Shown piece by piece: positions 1-8,648 of a stretch of DNA of 64,000 nt. The stretch is from Alistipes sp. (lineage in GTDB: Bacteria; Bacteroidota; Bacteroidia; Bacteroidales; Rikenellaceae). The notes beneath the pieces are model-generated. The model ran no database searches and was not told the DNA's origin. It saw only the letters and a program-made list of their open reading frames with translations. Location: assembly GCA_017547175.1 (NCBI GenBank), contig JAFYQI010000006.1, forward strand, positions 62,001-126,000, read 5' to 3'. Position 1 is the first letter of the stretch. Each line of letters opens with the position of its first letter. The translations under genes were made by a program, and so were the position numbers.

Positions 1-2
1 TC

Positions 3-1148
3 CGCGGTCACCGTCGTACCTACATCGGTGCCATGCCCGGCCGTATTATTCAGACCATCAAGCGTTGTGGTTCGTCGAATCCGGTCATCATTCTCGATGA
101 GGTGGACAAGCTGACCGTCTCGAACCACGGCGATCCGTCGAGTGCCTTGTTGGAGGTGCTCGATCCGGAGCAGAATACCACCTTCCACGATAATTATATC
201 GATGTGGAGTACGACCTCTCGAAGGTGCTCTTTATCGCTACGGCCAATAACATCCAGAACATTGCCCCTGCGTTGCGTGACCGTATGGAGATGATCAACA
301 TCCCCGGTTACCTGATGGAGGAGAAGGTGTCGATTGCCTTGGAGCACCTGCTGCACAAGCAACGCGAGGCGCACGGTATCCAAGCCGAGCAGATGACGCT
401 GTCGGCCGCTACGGTGGAGCAGATCATCGGTGGTTATACGCGCGAATCGGGTGTTCGCTCGCTCGATAAGCAGCTGGCCAAGCTGGCTCGTTCGCGTGCC
501 AAGCAGATTGCCTTCGAGGAGGAGTATGCAACCGAGATCAACTCGGAGGAGGTGCAGCGTGTGTTGGGTATGCCCAAATTCCTCAAGGATGAGTATGAGG
601 TAGGTGGTATGACGGGTGTCGTGACCGGCTTGGCTTGGACTGAGGTGGGAGGCGATATCCTCTACATCGAGTCACTCCTTACGCCCGGTAAGGGTGTGTT
701 GAGCCTGACGGGTAACCTGGGCAATGTGATGAAGGAGTCGGCTACGATTGCCCATGAGTGGGTAAAGGCGCACTACGCCGAGTTGGGTATTGATCCCGAA
801 CTCTTCGAGAAGTATGATCTGAATATCCATGTGCCCGAAGGCGCTATTCCGAAGGATGGGCCCTCGGCCGGTATTACGATGGTTACGTCGATCGTCTCGA
901 CCTACACGAAGCGTGAGGTGAAGGAGCGTATCGCCATGACGGGCGAGACTACCCTGCGTGGTCGTGTGACCCCCGTGGGTGGTGTGAAGGAGAAAATCCT
1001 GGCAGCCAAGCGTGCCGGTATCACCGAGTTGATCCTTTCGGAGGATAACCGCAAAGATGTGGCCGAGATTAAGGTCGACTACATCGAGGGCCTCACGTTC
1101 CATTATGTCAGAACCAACGACGAGGTACTCAACCTCGCCCTTAAATAA
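3..1148 (+). CDS. lon: Lon ATP-dependent serine protease, C-terminal part (5' truncated by window edge)
   Basis: Cytoplasmic AAA+ protease that degrades misfolded and regulatory proteins. The reading frame is already open at base 3 ([15 protein letters not shown]), so the gene begins left of the window and the ATG at 33 is internal. Visible parts are the end of the AAA+ module (Walker B-like VIILDEVDK, sensor 1 region ATANN), the helical alpha subdomain, and the complete S16 protease domain. The catalytic Ser is in GPSAG (codon 864-866) and the catalytic Lys is in GGVKEK (codon 993-995), the expected Ser-Lys dyad. kdsB follows after 5 bases, so the two are probably co-transcribed. Confidence 0.97.
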   Translation, partial: RGHRRTYIGAMPGRIIQTIKRCGSSNPVIILDEVDKLTVSNHGDPSSALLEVLDPEQNTTFHDNYIDVEYDLSKVLFIATANNIQNIAPALRDRMEMINIPGYLMEEKVSIALEHLLHKQREAHGIQAEQMTLSAATVEQIIGGYTRESGVRSLDKQLAKLARSRAKQIAFEEEYATEINSEEVQRVLGMPKFLKDEYEVGGMTGVVTGLAWTEVGGDILYIESLLTPGKGVLSLTGNLGNVMKESATIAHEWVKAHYAELGIDPELFEKYDLNIHVPEGAIPKDGPSAGITMVTSIVSTYTKREVKERIAMTGETTLRGRVTPVGGVKEKILAAKRAGITELILSEDNRKDVAEIKVDYIEGLTFHYVRTNDEVLNLALK

Positions 1149-1153
1149 TAGGT

Positions 1154-1909
1154 ATGAAGTTTATAGCCATTATTCCGGCTCGTTACGCCTCGACCCGCTT
1201 CCCGGGTAAACCGTTGGCTGTGCTGGGCGGCAAGACGATGATTCAGCGCGTCTATGAGCAGGTAGCAGGTGTGTTGGACGATGCGGTGGTAGCCACGGAT
1301 GACGAAAGCATCTACGAAGCGGTAAAGGCCTTTGGCGGCAAGGTGGAGATGACCTCCACGGAGCACCGCAGCGGTACGGATCGTTGTTGGGAGGCCTACT
1401 GCAAGCAGGGCGAAAAGTTCGATGTGGTGGTCAATGTTCAGGGTGATGAACCCTTTATTCAGGCAGCGCAGTTGGAGGCACTGAAGCGTTGTTTCGACAA
1501 TCCCGCAACCGATATCGCTACGCTTGTGAAACCCTTTGCGGCGGCGGATGGTCTGGCGGCGCTGGAGAATCCCAATTCGCCGAAGGTGGTGATGGACGAG
1601 AAGTCGCAAGCGATCTACTTCTCGCGCTCGGTGATCCCTTACCTGCGCAATGTGCCGCGTGAGGAGTGGCTCGAAAAGCACACCTTCTACAAGCACATCG
1701 GCATCTACGCTTTCCGCACCGAGGTACTGCAGGCGGTGACCTCGCTACCGCAGTCAACCCTCGAGAAGGCTGAGTCGCTCGAGCAGCTCCGCTGGCTGGA
1801 GAACGGCTACAAGATTGGCGTGGGCGTGACCGATATCGAGACCATTGGAATTGATACGCCTGAGGACCTGGAAAAGGCGGAGGCCTTTTTGCTGAATAAA
1901 GAGAAATAA
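1154..1909 (+). CDS. kdsB: 3-deoxy-manno-octulosonate cytidylyltransferase (CMP-KDO synthetase)
   Basis: Activates KDO with CTP to give CMP-KDO for the inner core of lipopolysaccharide; cytoplasmic. The 251-residue length is normal for KdsB. The N-terminal nucleotide-binding signature [14 protein letters not shown] (about residues 8-21) and the downstream [11 protein letters not shown] block are diagnostic; the [10 protein letters not shown] segment also fits the family. It starts five bases after the lon stop, so it probably rides on the lon transcript. A short period-9/10 repeat and a strong hairpin terminator follow the stop. Confidence 0.97.
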   Translation: MKFIAIIPARYASTRFPGKPLAVLGGKTMIQRVYEQVAGVLDDAVVATDDESIYEAVKAFGGKVEMTSTEHRSGTDRCWEAYCKQGEKFDVVVNVQGDEPFIQAAQLEALKRCFDNPATDIATLVKPFAAADGLAALENPNSPKVVMDEKSQAIYFSRSVIPYLRNVPREEWLEKHTFYKHIGIYAFRTEVLQAVTSLPQSTLEKAESLEQLRWLENGYKIGVGVTDIETIGIDTPEDLEKAEAFLLNKEK

Positions 1910-1911
1910 GC

Positions 1912-1940
1912 CATTAAAGGCACTAAGGGTGCTAAGGGAA
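1912..1940. repeat. Short period-9 tandem repeat after kdsB
   Basis: Directly after the kdsB stop the sequence reads as three related units, ATTAAAGGC, ACTAAGGGT and GCTAAGGGA. The same unit type (nCTAAAGG/CTAAGGG) forms a much larger array at 34704-34812. Function unknown. Confidence 0.6.
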
Positions 1941-1969
1941 ATTCTTCGTACCTCTTTGTCTAATAAGAA

Positions 1970-2006
1970 AAAAAACCTTCAACCAGTGGTTGAAGGTTTT
2001 TTCTTG
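1970..2006. terminator. Bidirectional intrinsic terminator between kdsB and ferredoxin
   Basis: A near-perfect hairpin (AACCTTCAACCA paired with TGGTTGAAGGTT) is flanked by an A-run on the left and a T-run on the right. It can therefore stop both the rightward lon-kdsB transcript and the leftward ferredoxin transcript. Confidence 0.85.
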
Positions 2007-2021
2007 TTTGTAAGTTGCAAC

Positions 2022-2189
2022 TTACTCGGCAACGATTGCCTCGGTGGGGCAAGCGCCTGCGCAGGTACCGCAGTCGATGCACTTATCGGGGTCAATTACA
2101 TAAATGTCACCGGCCGAAATAGCCTCAACGGGGCACTCGCCAATGCAGGTACCGCAAGCAACGCAAGCGTCAGTAATTTTGTAAGCCAT
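2022..2189 (-). CDS. Small 2[4Fe-4S] bacterial-type ferredoxin (55 aa)
   Basis: Low-potential electron carrier of the clostridial type, cytoplasmic. Translating the minus strand from the ATG at 2189-2187 gives 55 residues beginning MAYKITDACVACG and ending TEAIVAE. Two complete CxxCxxCxxxCP cluster motifs are present (CVACGTCIGECP and CIDCGTCAGACP), separated by an acidic linker, which is the full ferredoxin fold. It has its own consensus promoter inside the serS 3' end and shares the terminator at 1970-2006 with kdsB. Its redox partner cannot be told from the neighbours. Confidence 0.96.
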   Translation of the reverse strand: MAYKITDACVACGTCIGECPVEAISAGDIYVIDPDKCIDCGTCAGACPTEAIVAE

Positions 2190-2226
2190 AGTCTTATTGT
2201 TTTAAGTTAATGTGTGTTCTTAAATG

Positions 2227-2257
2227 CAAATATAGTCATTTATTTGATAAAATCAAA
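2227..2257 (-). promoter_or_regulatory. Bacteroidetes-type promoter for the ferredoxin gene
   Basis: On the minus strand TTTG (2257-2254) is followed after 19 bases by TATATTTG (2234-2227), matching the TTTG-N19/20-TAnnTTTG consensus. The start codon is 38 bases further. The -33 box lies within the last codons of serS. Confidence 0.8.
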
Positions 2258-3511
2258 TCCTGTGTAGGGAATTAACACCTCAGGGATGCGGATTCCCTCC
2301 TCGGTCTGGTTATTCTCGAGCAGAGCAGCCACGATGCGGGGCAGTGCTAGCGACGAGCCGTTCAAAGTGTGTGCCAGCTGGGTCTTCTTTTGCTCGTCGC
2401 GGTAGCGGAGCTTCAGACGGTTGGCCTGGAACGACTCAAAGTTCGATACCGACGATACCTCCAGCCAGCGCTGCTGAGCCTCCGAGTAGACCTCGAAGTC
2501 GTAGGTCAGTGCCGAGGTGAACGACATGTCGCCACCACACAGACGCAGGATGCGGTAGGGCAGACCGAGCGACTTGACGATCGACTCGACGTGTGCCACC
2601 ATGCCATCCAGGGCCTCGTACGACTTGTCGGGGTGAGCCACCTGGACGATCTCCACCTTGTCGAACTGGTGCAGACGATTCAGACCGCGTACATCCTTGC
2701 CATACGAACCGGCCTCACGACGGAAGCACGGGGTATAGGCCGTCATCTTCACGGGAAGCTCCTCGCCCTGCAGAATCACATCGCGGAAGATGTTCGTCAC
2801 GGGTACCTCAGCCGTCGGCACAAGGTAGAAGTTGTCGGCCGTGGCGTGGTACATCTGACCCTCCTTGTCGGGCAGCTGACCCGTACCGAAGCCCGACGCC
2901 TCGTTAACCATGATGGGGGGCTCCACCTCCTGATAACCTGCCTTCGTGTTGCAGTCGAGGAAGTAGTTGATCAGGGCACGCTGCAGACGAGCACCCTTAC
3001 CCTTGTAGACGGGGAAACCGGCACCGGTGAGCTTCACGCCCAGGTCGAAGTCGATGATGTCGTATTTGCGAGCCAGCTCCCAGTGGGGCAGGGGATTCTC
3101 GGGCAGCTGTGAGAAGTTCTCCTCGATCTTCACCACGACGTTGTCCTCGGCCGTACGGCCCTCGGGAACGATCTCGGCGGGGAAGTTCGGCAGCGATACG
3201 ATGGCGCCGTTCAGCTCCTCCTGTACCGTGACCGACTCCTGTTGCAACTCGGCCGACTTCTGCTTCAGGGCAGCTACGTTGGCCTTGGCAGCCTCAGCCT
3301 CCTCCTTACGACCCTGGCCCATCAGCATGCCGATCTCCTTGGCAGCCTTGTTCTGGGCGGCGAGCGTGTTGTCCAGCTCTACCTGGATGGCGCGACGACG
3401 GTCGTCGAGCGCCTCGATCTTCTCGATGACAGGGGCAGCATTTACGCCCTTCTTGGCCAGCTTTTTGATCGCTGCGGCCTTATCATCGCGGATTTGCTTG
3501 ATTGTAAGCAT
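2240..3511 (-). CDS. serS: Seryl-tRNA synthetase
   Basis: Class II aminoacyl-tRNA synthetase that charges tRNA-Ser (and tRNA-Sec where present). The start is placed at MLTIKQIRDD (ATG 3511-3509), because the upstream in-frame extension (about 21 residues) is not SerS-like. The protein is 423 aa, the family norm. The N-terminal antiparallel coiled coil that grips the tRNA long arm spans about residues 25-105. Motif 2 (TPCFRREAG) and motif 3 (SSLALPRIVAALLE, about 386-399) are intact. It is a single gene, diverging from the U32 gene. Confidence 0.97.
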   Translation of the reverse strand: MLTIKQIRDDKAAAIKKLAKKGVNAAPVIEKIEALDDRRRAIQVELDNTLAAQNKAAKEIGMLMGQGRKEEAEAAKANVAALKQKSAELQQESVTVQEELNGAIVSLPNFPAEIVPEGRTAEDNVVVKIEENFSQLPENPLPHWELARKYDIIDFDLGVKLTGAGFPVYKGKGARLQRALINYFLDCNTKAGYQEVEPPIMVNEASGFGTGQLPDKEGQMYHATADNFYLVPTAEVPVTNIFRDVILQGEELPVKMTAYTPCFRREAGSYGKDVRGLNRLHQFDKVEIVQVAHPDKSYEALDGMVAHVESIVKSLGLPYRILRLCGGDMSFTSALTYDFEVYSEAQQRWLEVSSVSNFESFQANRLKLRYRDEQKKTQLAHTLNGSSLALPRIVAALLENNQTEEGIRIPEVLIPYTGFDFIK

Positions 3512-3581
3512 ATTGATTGATCTTTTGTTTAGAATTAGCGTTCTTGATTCGCAAAAATACAAAACAATTCCCAAAAATGAT

Positions 3582-3589
3582 TATTTTTG
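3582..3589 (+). promoter_or_regulatory. Putative -7 element for the U32 gene
   Basis: TATTTTTG fits TAnnTTTG and lies 18 bases before the ATG at 3608. No clear TTTG was found at the expected upstream distance, so this is only a half match. Confidence 0.45.
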
Positions 3590-3607
3590 TGAAAAATTAT
3601 CGCACGA

Positions 3608-5413
3608 ATGAAACGCATCGAACTGCTGGCTCCGGCCAAAGATTACGAAGCGGCTGTGGCGGCCGTGGAGTATGGCGCCGATGCCCTCTATATCGGGGGC
3701 TCGCGCTTTGGCGCGCGTCAGGCGGCTACGAACACCATCGACGAGGTGGCGCGCGTGGTGGCCTATGCCCACCGCTTTGGTGTGAAGGTCTATGCCACGA
3801 TGAATACCCTGGTGTGGGATTCGGAGCTCGAGGAGGCCGAAAAGGAGGCGCGAGCACTCTTTAAGGCGGGGGTCGATGCCCTCATTGTGCAGGATATGGC
3901 CTATTGCCGCATGGGGCTCGATTGCGAGCTGCACGCCTCAACCCAGGTGCAGGTGCGCACCCCCGAGTTGGCCCGATTCCTTGCTGAGGCGGGTTTTGCG
4001 CGGGTGATTTTGGAGCGCGCCCTCTCGCTCGAGGAGATTCGTGCGATCTGCAGCGACACGTCGGCCGAGGTGGAGTGCTTTGTGCATGGCGCCATCTGTG
4101 TGGGTTACAGTGGTCGTTGTTTCCTCTCGCGCTCAATGTCACCCCGCAGCGGTAACCGCGGCGGTTGCAGCCAGCCCTGCCGCCTAAAATGGAACCTCAC
4201 GGATGGCAAGGGTAAGAGCTACCTGAAAGAGAAACACCTGCTCTCGGTGCAGGATCTCTCACTCAAAAGACGTATTGGCGAGCTACTCGATGCGGGGGTG
4301 ACCTCCTTCAAGATCGAGGGACGTCTCAAAGATACTACCTACATCAAAAACGTGGTGGCGGCCTACCGTGCGGCACTCGATGCCGAGCTTAAGCACCGTC
4401 CCGACTTGGTGCGCGCCTCGGTGGGCGAGTCGGTGACCGAATTCCGTCCCGACACGGCCAAGAGCTTCACGCGTGGCGAATCGGAGTACTACCTCGACGG
4501 CAAGCAGCGCGGCGTAGCCTCGTTCGATACACCGAAGGCGGTGGGCGAATATGTAGGTCGCATTGTTGATAAAAGCCGTCGTGGATGGCGCATCGAGGGG
4601 GATAAACCGCTTACGGCCGGTGACGGTATCTGTCTAATGACTTCAGAGGGCTTCTACGGTACGAACATCAACGCCGTGGAGGGTTGCTGGGTGCAGCCCA
4701 ATAAACCTGTTGCCGTGGCACCGGGTACGCCCCTGTATCGCAACTACGACCACCGCTTCCACAAGCAACTTACGGCCGATCGCACGCGACGCGTGATTCC
4801 GACCGAGGCCGAGGTGACGGTTGAAGCGGATCGCCTGACACTCCGTCTGTGCGACGTGGAGGGGGTGGCGGTAAGCGTGGAGCGTGCCGTGCAACTCGAC
4901 GCCGCCCAAAACGAGTCGAAGAATATCGAGTCGATCGAGCGTCAGGTGATGCGCTCGGGTGAGACCATCTTCCGCGTGGATCGGGTGTGGGTTGAGGGCG
5001 CTTGTTGGTTCGTTCCTGCCTCGCTCATGGCCGAGCTGCGTCGTGAGGGATTGGCAGCTCTATTGGAGGCTCGCACAACGCGTCCTGCCTCGCCGCGTAT
5101 CTTTACCGAGGGTGATGCCGTCTATCCGCATCGTACGCTCACGGCCGAGGAGAACGTAACGAACAGCCTGGCCGAGGCCTTCTACCGTGACCACGGTGTG
5201 GAGCGCATTGTTGAGCCGCTGGAGTTGGCCCCCACGACCTATGGGGCCCGCGTGATGCAGTCGGCCTACTGCCTGCGCCGTGAGATGGGCGAGTGCCTGA
5301 AGGAGCGTCCGCGCCTGAAGGGCGACCTTTACCTCGAAACGGCCGGCCACAAATACCGCTTGGAGTTCGATTGCAAGCGGTGCGAAATGAATTTGATTGA
5401 TTGTACGAAATAG
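3608..5413 (+). CDS. U32 family protein, RlhA/TrhP-like RNA hydroxylase (annotated as peptidase/collagenase)
   Basis: Members of peptidase family U32 include TrhP (tRNA U34 hydroxylation) and RlhA (23S rRNA C2501 hydroxylation). The N-terminal TIM-barrel half begins MKRIELLAPAKDYEAA. Four cysteines, C164, C171 (CVGYSGRC), C187 and C191 (GGCSQPC), match the conserved cysteines of the family. At 601 aa with a long C-terminal region ending in a Cys pair (CKRCEMN), it resembles the longer RlhA-type more than the short TrhP-type. The RlmI-like methyltransferase starts one base after its stop, which supports an RNA-modification role. The exact target is not shown by sequence. Confidence 0.85.
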   Translation: MKRIELLAPAKDYEAAVAAVEYGADALYIGGSRFGARQAATNTIDEVARVVAYAHRFGVKVYATMNTLVWDSELEEAEKEARALFKAGVDALIVQDMAYCRMGLDCELHASTQVQVRTPELARFLAEAGFARVILERALSLEEIRAICSDTSAEVECFVHGAICVGYSGRCFLSRSMSPRSGNRGGCSQPCRLKWNLTDGKGKSYLKEKHLLSVQDLSLKRRIGELLDAGVTSFKIEGRLKDTTYIKNVVAAYRAALDAELKHRPDLVRASVGESVTEFRPDTAKSFTRGESEYYLDGKQRGVASFDTPKAVGEYVGRIVDKSRRGWRIEGDKPLTAGDGICLMTSEGFYGTNINAVEGCWVQPNKPVAVAPGTPLYRNYDHRFHKQLTADRTRRVIPTEAEVTVEADRLTLRLCDVEGVAVSVERAVQLDAAQNESKNIESIERQVMRSGETIFRVDRVWVEGACWFVPASLMAELRREGLAALLEARTTRPASPRIFTEGDAVYPHRTLTAEENVTNSLAEAFYRDHGVERIVEPLELAPTTYGARVMQSAYCLRREMGECLKERPRLKGDLYLETAGHKYRLEFDCKRCEMNLIDCTK

Positions 5414-5414
5414 T

Positions 5415-6296
5415 ATGCAAGAGCAACTGACACCCGATTTTCGGGATTATGAACTGATTGACTCGGGCGACTTCGAGAAGTTGGAGCGCTTTGGTCGTGT
5501 GGTGACCCGACGTCCCGAGCCCCAGGCCATCTGGCACAAGAGCCTCGCCGAGGCAGAGTGGCAACGGTTGGCCGACGCTTCGTTCCTGCGCGATGGCAAG
5601 AGCGAGGAGCGTGGCGAGTGGCGCGTGAAGAGCCAGACGCCCGACCGTTGGACGATTGCCTACCGCTACGACGAGATGCAGCTCGTGATGCGCCTGGCGA
5701 TGACCTCGTTCAAGCATGTGGGTATCTTCCCCGAGCAGGCAGCCAACTGGAACTTTATCTACGACAACTGCAAGGCGCTGGGGCAGAAGCGTCAGCCGCG
5801 TGTGCTGAACCTCTTCGCCTATACGGGTGGTGCTACGCTCGCCGCGCGTGCCGCAGGTGCCGAGGTGACGCATGTCGATTCGGTGAAGCAGGTCGTGACG
5901 TGGGCCCGCGAGAATATGGAGCAGAGTCGTCTTGAGGGGGTGCGCTGGATTGTGGAGGATGCGTTGAAGTTTGTGCGCCGTGAGGTGCGTCGAGGTAACC
6001 GCTATGACGGCATCATCCTCGATCCGCCCGCTTACGGTCGTGGTGCCAATGGCGAGAAGTGGGTGTTGGAGGAGCACATCGGCGAGATGCTCGCCTGCTG
6101 TGCCGAACTCTTGGAGAAGCAAGATGCTTTCCTGGTGCTGAACCTCTACTCGATGGGTCTCTCCTCGACTCTGGCCCGTACGGCGGTACGCCAGGCCTTC
6201 GGTGTGCCCGATAAGGAGCAGTGGGGTGAGCTGACCTTTACGGATCGTGCCGGTAAGGAACTCCCGCTCGGTACTTACTACCGCTTTAAGCGATAA
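5415..6296 (+). CDS. Class I SAM-dependent methyltransferase, RlmI/RlmK-like
   Basis: Probable rRNA (cytosine-C5) or related methyltransferase. SAM motif I is FAYTGG (134-139), the acidic residue follows in THVDSVKQV, and the catalytic/motif IV signature DPPAYGRG is at 203-210. The DPPxYGRG form is typical of RlmI-like enzymes and related DUF-type methyltransferases. The protein is short (293 aa) and lacks the N-terminal PUA domain of E. coli RlmI. The start at 5415 lies one base after the U32 stop; an alternative ATG at 5397 would overlap the upstream gene. Probably translationally coupled to the U32 gene. Confidence 0.85.
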   Translation: MQEQLTPDFRDYELIDSGDFEKLERFGRVVTRRPEPQAIWHKSLAEAEWQRLADASFLRDGKSEERGEWRVKSQTPDRWTIAYRYDEMQLVMRLAMTSFKHVGIFPEQAANWNFIYDNCKALGQKRQPRVLNLFAYTGGATLAARAAGAEVTHVDSVKQVVTWARENMEQSRLEGVRWIVEDALKFVRREVRRGNRYDGIILDPPAYGRGANGEKWVLEEHIGEMLACCAELLEKQDAFLVLNLYSMGLSSTLARTAVRQAFGVPDKEQWGELTFTDRAGKELPLGTYYRFKR

Positions 6297-6321
6297 TGTT
6301 GAACCTTAAATATTTATAACT

Positions 6322-6609
6322 ATGGTTTTAGTACTGATTTTTGCCCTGTTGAGTGGCTGTTTCCTGGCCGCTTTGGTCGGTATGCTAGGTCGCCGTCGCA
6401 GGATTGGCTTCGGTTGGCCTTTTGTACTCAGTCTTGTCTTTACACCCCTGGTGGGTCTTATTATTGTGTTGCTTTCCGAGGAACTTCCCGATGGTCAAAA
6501 GCAAGGTTTGGGTTGCATTGGCGGTATCCTTGCTTTCCTAGGACTGCTCTGCCTGATCATCTTCCTGGTGGTGCTGTTGGGCGGAGGGGCTTTGGTGGCC
6601 GCTCTGTAA
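6322..6609 (+). CDS. Small membrane protein of unknown function
   Basis: 95 residues with an N-terminal hydrophobic segment (VLIFALLSGCFLAALVGML), a basic turn (GRRRRIG), a second hydrophobic segment around residues 32-54, an acidic/polar loop (SEELPDGQKQ), and a third long hydrophobic segment to the C terminus. This predicts three membrane helices. No family is recognised. It follows the methyltransferase after 25 bases and is followed by a long inverted repeat and then a terminator. Confidence 0.7.
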   Translation: MVLVLIFALLSGCFLAALVGMLGRRRRIGFGWPFVLSLVFTPLVGLIIVLLSEELPDGQKQGLGCIGGILAFLGLLCLIIFLVVLLGGGALVAAL

Positions 6610-6616
6610 TAAAACG

Positions 6617-6667
6617 AGAAGTTGTCTAACAAGGTGATTTTGGCGTGCCGCTTGTTATACAACTTCT
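6617..6667. repeat. 17-bp inverted repeat downstream of the small membrane gene
   Basis: AGAAGTTGTCTAACAAG (6617-6633) is complementary to CTTGTTATACAACTTCT (6651-6667) with one mismatch in 17, enclosing a 17-base loop. No T-run follows, so it is not a standard terminator. It could be a stabilising 3' stem or a protein site. Confidence 0.7.
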
Positions 6668-6677
6668 GCAATAAAAA

Positions 6678-6717
6678 TAAAGGACTGTTCAACAAACTTG
6701 TGGGACAGTCCTTTTTT
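6678..6717. terminator. Bidirectional intrinsic terminator
   Basis: AAAGGACTGT paired with ACAGTCCTTT around a short loop, with T6 on the right and an A-rich left flank. It sits between the convergent small membrane gene and the chromate transporter pair. Confidence 0.8.
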
Positions 6718-6719
6718 GT

Positions 6720-7286
6720 TTAATGGTAGATGAGGATGCCCGCGGCGGCCGAGAGCAGAATCAGCAGAATGGGATTTACCTTGCGCCACTGGCCGAGTAG
6801 TACTGCACCGAATAACGCCCAGCTCCAGCCGTCGATGAAGTTCTGCTCCGCAGGGTCGGTCGAGTGGGGGAAGATGAGCATGAGGGCTGCGGCGGCAATC
6901 ATGCCGATCACCACGGGACGCATGCCGCGCATCGCCCCCTCGATCAGCGAGTTGTGCTTCAGGCGCAGAAAGTAGTGCGTGATGAGCAGCATGAGGCTCA
7001 TGGCCGGCAGACAGACTGCAAAGGTGGCGATGAGCGATCCCAGGATGCCGTAGCCGACACCGCCCCCCTGTAGGCCGACCGTGTAGCCGACATAGGTGGC
7101 CGAGTTGATAGCAATCGGGCCCGGTGTGATTTGCGAGATGGCCACAATATCAGCAAACTCGCTGCCCGTCATCCAGCCGTGGCGGGCAACCACCTCGTTT
7201 TGGATGAGCGAGAGCATGGCATAGCCGCCACCAAAGCCGAAGAAACCGATCTTGAGGTACGAGAGGAAGAGTTGCCAGAAAATCAT
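6720..7286 (-). CDS. chrA: Chromate transporter, half-size ChrA subunit (second of pair)
   Basis: CHR-family inner-membrane anion transporter; short-chain members work as a pair of homologous about 190-residue proteins. The start is at MIFWQLFLSYLK (ATG 7286-7284); the longer open frame upstream is only the reverse frame of the preceding gene. 188 aa. It carries the CHR signature FGFGGGYAMLSLIQNEVV near the N terminus and QITPGPIAINSATYVGY, plus several hydrophobic helices. It overlaps its partner by four bases, so translation is coupled. Substrate (chromate, sulfate or another anion) is not proven. Confidence 0.9.
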   Translation of the reverse strand: MIFWQLFLSYLKIGFFGFGGGYAMLSLIQNEVVARHGWMTGSEFADIVAISQITPGPIAINSATYVGYTVGLQGGGVGYGILGSLIATFAVCLPAMSLMLLITHYFLRLKHNSLIEGAMRGMRPVVIGMIAAAALMLIFPHSTDPAEQNFIDGWSWALFGAVLLGQWRKVNPILLILLSAAAGILIYH

Positions 7287-7819
7287 CGCTTGAGTTTTTT
7301 GAGGTGTGACAACTCCCAGGCGACGCCACCCAGGGCGGCTGCCAATAAGATGTAGACGGGCGACCAGCCGAGCCAATGGATGGCAAAGGCGGTGGCGACA
7401 ATCACGAGATACATCGCGCGGTGCATGCGCTGCGAGAGCTTCAGCACGGGGGCAACGATCAGGGCCACCACGGCGGGACGCATGCCACGAAAGGCCGCCT
7501 CGACCCACGGATTGTGGCGAATGTCGGCAAAGAGCAGGGCGATCAGTAGGATGATCGTAAACGAGGGAATCACGATGCCGAGCATGGCGGCCAACGCACC
7601 GCCCACTTTGCGCACCTTGTAACCCACGAAGACCGCCGTGTTGAGGGCAATGGGTCCCGGCGCCGATTGGGCCAGGGTCAGCAGATCCAGAAAGTCCTGT
7701 TTTTCGATCCATCCACGACGATCCACCACCTCCCGCTCGATGATCGGAATCATGGCATAGCCGCCACCAAAGGTGAAGGCACCAATCTTCAGAAAGCTCA
7801 CGAGGAGGCGTAACAGCAT
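7283..7819 (-). CDS. chrA: Chromate transporter, half-size ChrA subunit (first of pair)
   Basis: 178 aa, same family as the overlapping gene downstream: FTFGGGYAMIPIIEREVVDRRGW at the N terminus and the motif SAPGPIALNTAVFVGYKV. The two half-size proteins probably have opposite membrane topology and form a heterodimer, as described for other short-chain CHR pairs. It lies 14 bases downstream of rsmE on the same strand and probably shares its transcript. Confidence 0.9.
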   Translation of the reverse strand: MLLRLLVSFLKIGAFTFGGGYAMIPIIEREVVDRRGWIEKQDFLDLLTLAQSAPGPIALNTAVFVGYKVRKVGGALAAMLGIVIPSFTIILLIALLFADIRHNPWVEAAFRGMRPAVVALIVAPVLKLSQRMHRAMYLVIVATAFAIHWLGWSPVYILLAAALGGVAWELSHLKKLKR

Positions 7820-7833
7820 CGTTGCAGGGCGTT

Positions 7834-8550
7834 TTATTGGTTGTTTACGACCGAAACCATTGTTACGGCCACCACGGCAGCCGTCTCGGTGCGCAGGCGT
7901 TGCGTGCCGAGTGTAATCTCCTCAAAGCCGGCTTCGACAGCGGCCTGAATTTCCTCCTTCGAGAAGTCACCCTCGGGGCCGATCAGCACCAGGGTAGGCT
8001 CGCCCTTTTTGAGCGTAGAGGCCAGGTAGGCTTTCCCCTCGGCGGTCATCGGAGTGTCGCAGTGGGCAATTAGCTTGCGACCCTCGAACGGTGTGGCAAT
8101 CAGCGCCTTGAAGCTCGTGAGCGGGCCCAATGTCGGTTTGAAGGCCTTGAGCGACTGCTTCATGGCCGAGATGATCACCTTCTCGCTGCGCTCAGCCTTG
8201 AATACACGGCGCTCGCTATGCTCGGTCTCGAGCGGAATGAAACGGGAAACACCCACCTCGGTCGCCTTCTCCAGAAACCACTCGTAGCGTTCGTTGTTCT
8301 TGGTCGGAGCTACGGCCATGGTCAGCGCATAACCGAGCGGCTCGAAGTTCTCTTCGGTGCGCTCGATCTCGACACGACAGCGTTTCGGGTGGTCGTCGAT
8401 GATGCGGCCATGGTGGAGCGATCCGCGACCATCGGTGAGGTGAATTGCGTCACCGATTGCCAGGCGCAACACGCGTACACAATGTTTCGACTCATCTTCG
8501 GTCAAAGTATAGCATGGAAGTGTAATTTCCGGAGCGTAGAATAGTTGCAT
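7834..8550 (-). CDS. rsmE: 16S rRNA (uracil-1498-N3)-methyltransferase
   Basis: SPOUT-class methyltransferase that makes m3U1498 in 16S rRNA. The start is at MQLFYAPEI (ATG 8550-8548), giving 238 aa, the usual size. The N-terminal PUA-like domain contains the DESKHCVRVLR motif. The C-terminal trefoil knot carries IGPEGDFSKEE and LGTQRLRTETAA, both diagnostic. It heads the rsmE-chrA-chrA unit. Confidence 0.96.
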   Translation of the reverse strand: MQLFYAPEITLPCYTLTEDESKHCVRVLRLAIGDAIHLTDGRGSLHHGRIIDDHPKRCRVEIERTEENFEPLGYALTMAVAPTKNNERYEWFLEKATEVGVSRFIPLETEHSERRVFKAERSEKVIISAMKQSLKAFKPTLGPLTSFKALIATPFEGRKLIAHCDTPMTAEGKAYLASTLKKGEPTLVLIGPEGDFSKEEIQAAVEAGFEEITLGTQRLRTETAAVVAVTMVSVVNNQ

Positions 8551-8563
8551 GACGATTTTTTTG

Positions 8564-8571
8564 TATCTTTG
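8564..8571 (+). promoter_or_regulatory. Putative -7 element for the first M3 peptidase gene
   Basis: TATCTTTG matches TAnnTTTG, 78 bases before the ATG at 8649. The upstream -33 box is weak (TTG at 8545-8547). Confidence 0.5.
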
Positions 8572-8597
8572 TCGGTTGACACGCACTTTGCGTGTTG

Positions 8598-8605
8598 CAA
8601 AGTTA
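8598..8605 (-). promoter_or_regulatory. Putative -7 element for rsmE
   Basis: The minus strand reads TAACTTTG, matching TAnnTTTG, 48 bases upstream of the rsmE ATG. No clear TTTG at the right distance. Confidence 0.45.
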
Positions 8606-8648
8606 AGAAATAAAAAGTGAAGTAAAAAATCGGAAAACAAGCGAACCA

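Noticed and set aside
1929..2210. 93-codon rightward open frame after kdsB
   Set aside because: It covers a strong terminator and the ferredoxin gene on the other strand, which has perfect cluster motifs.
7287..7712. N-terminal extension of the second chromate transporter
   Set aside because: The extra 142 codons have no CHR character and are the reverse-frame reading of the partner gene; the internal ATG restores the family start.
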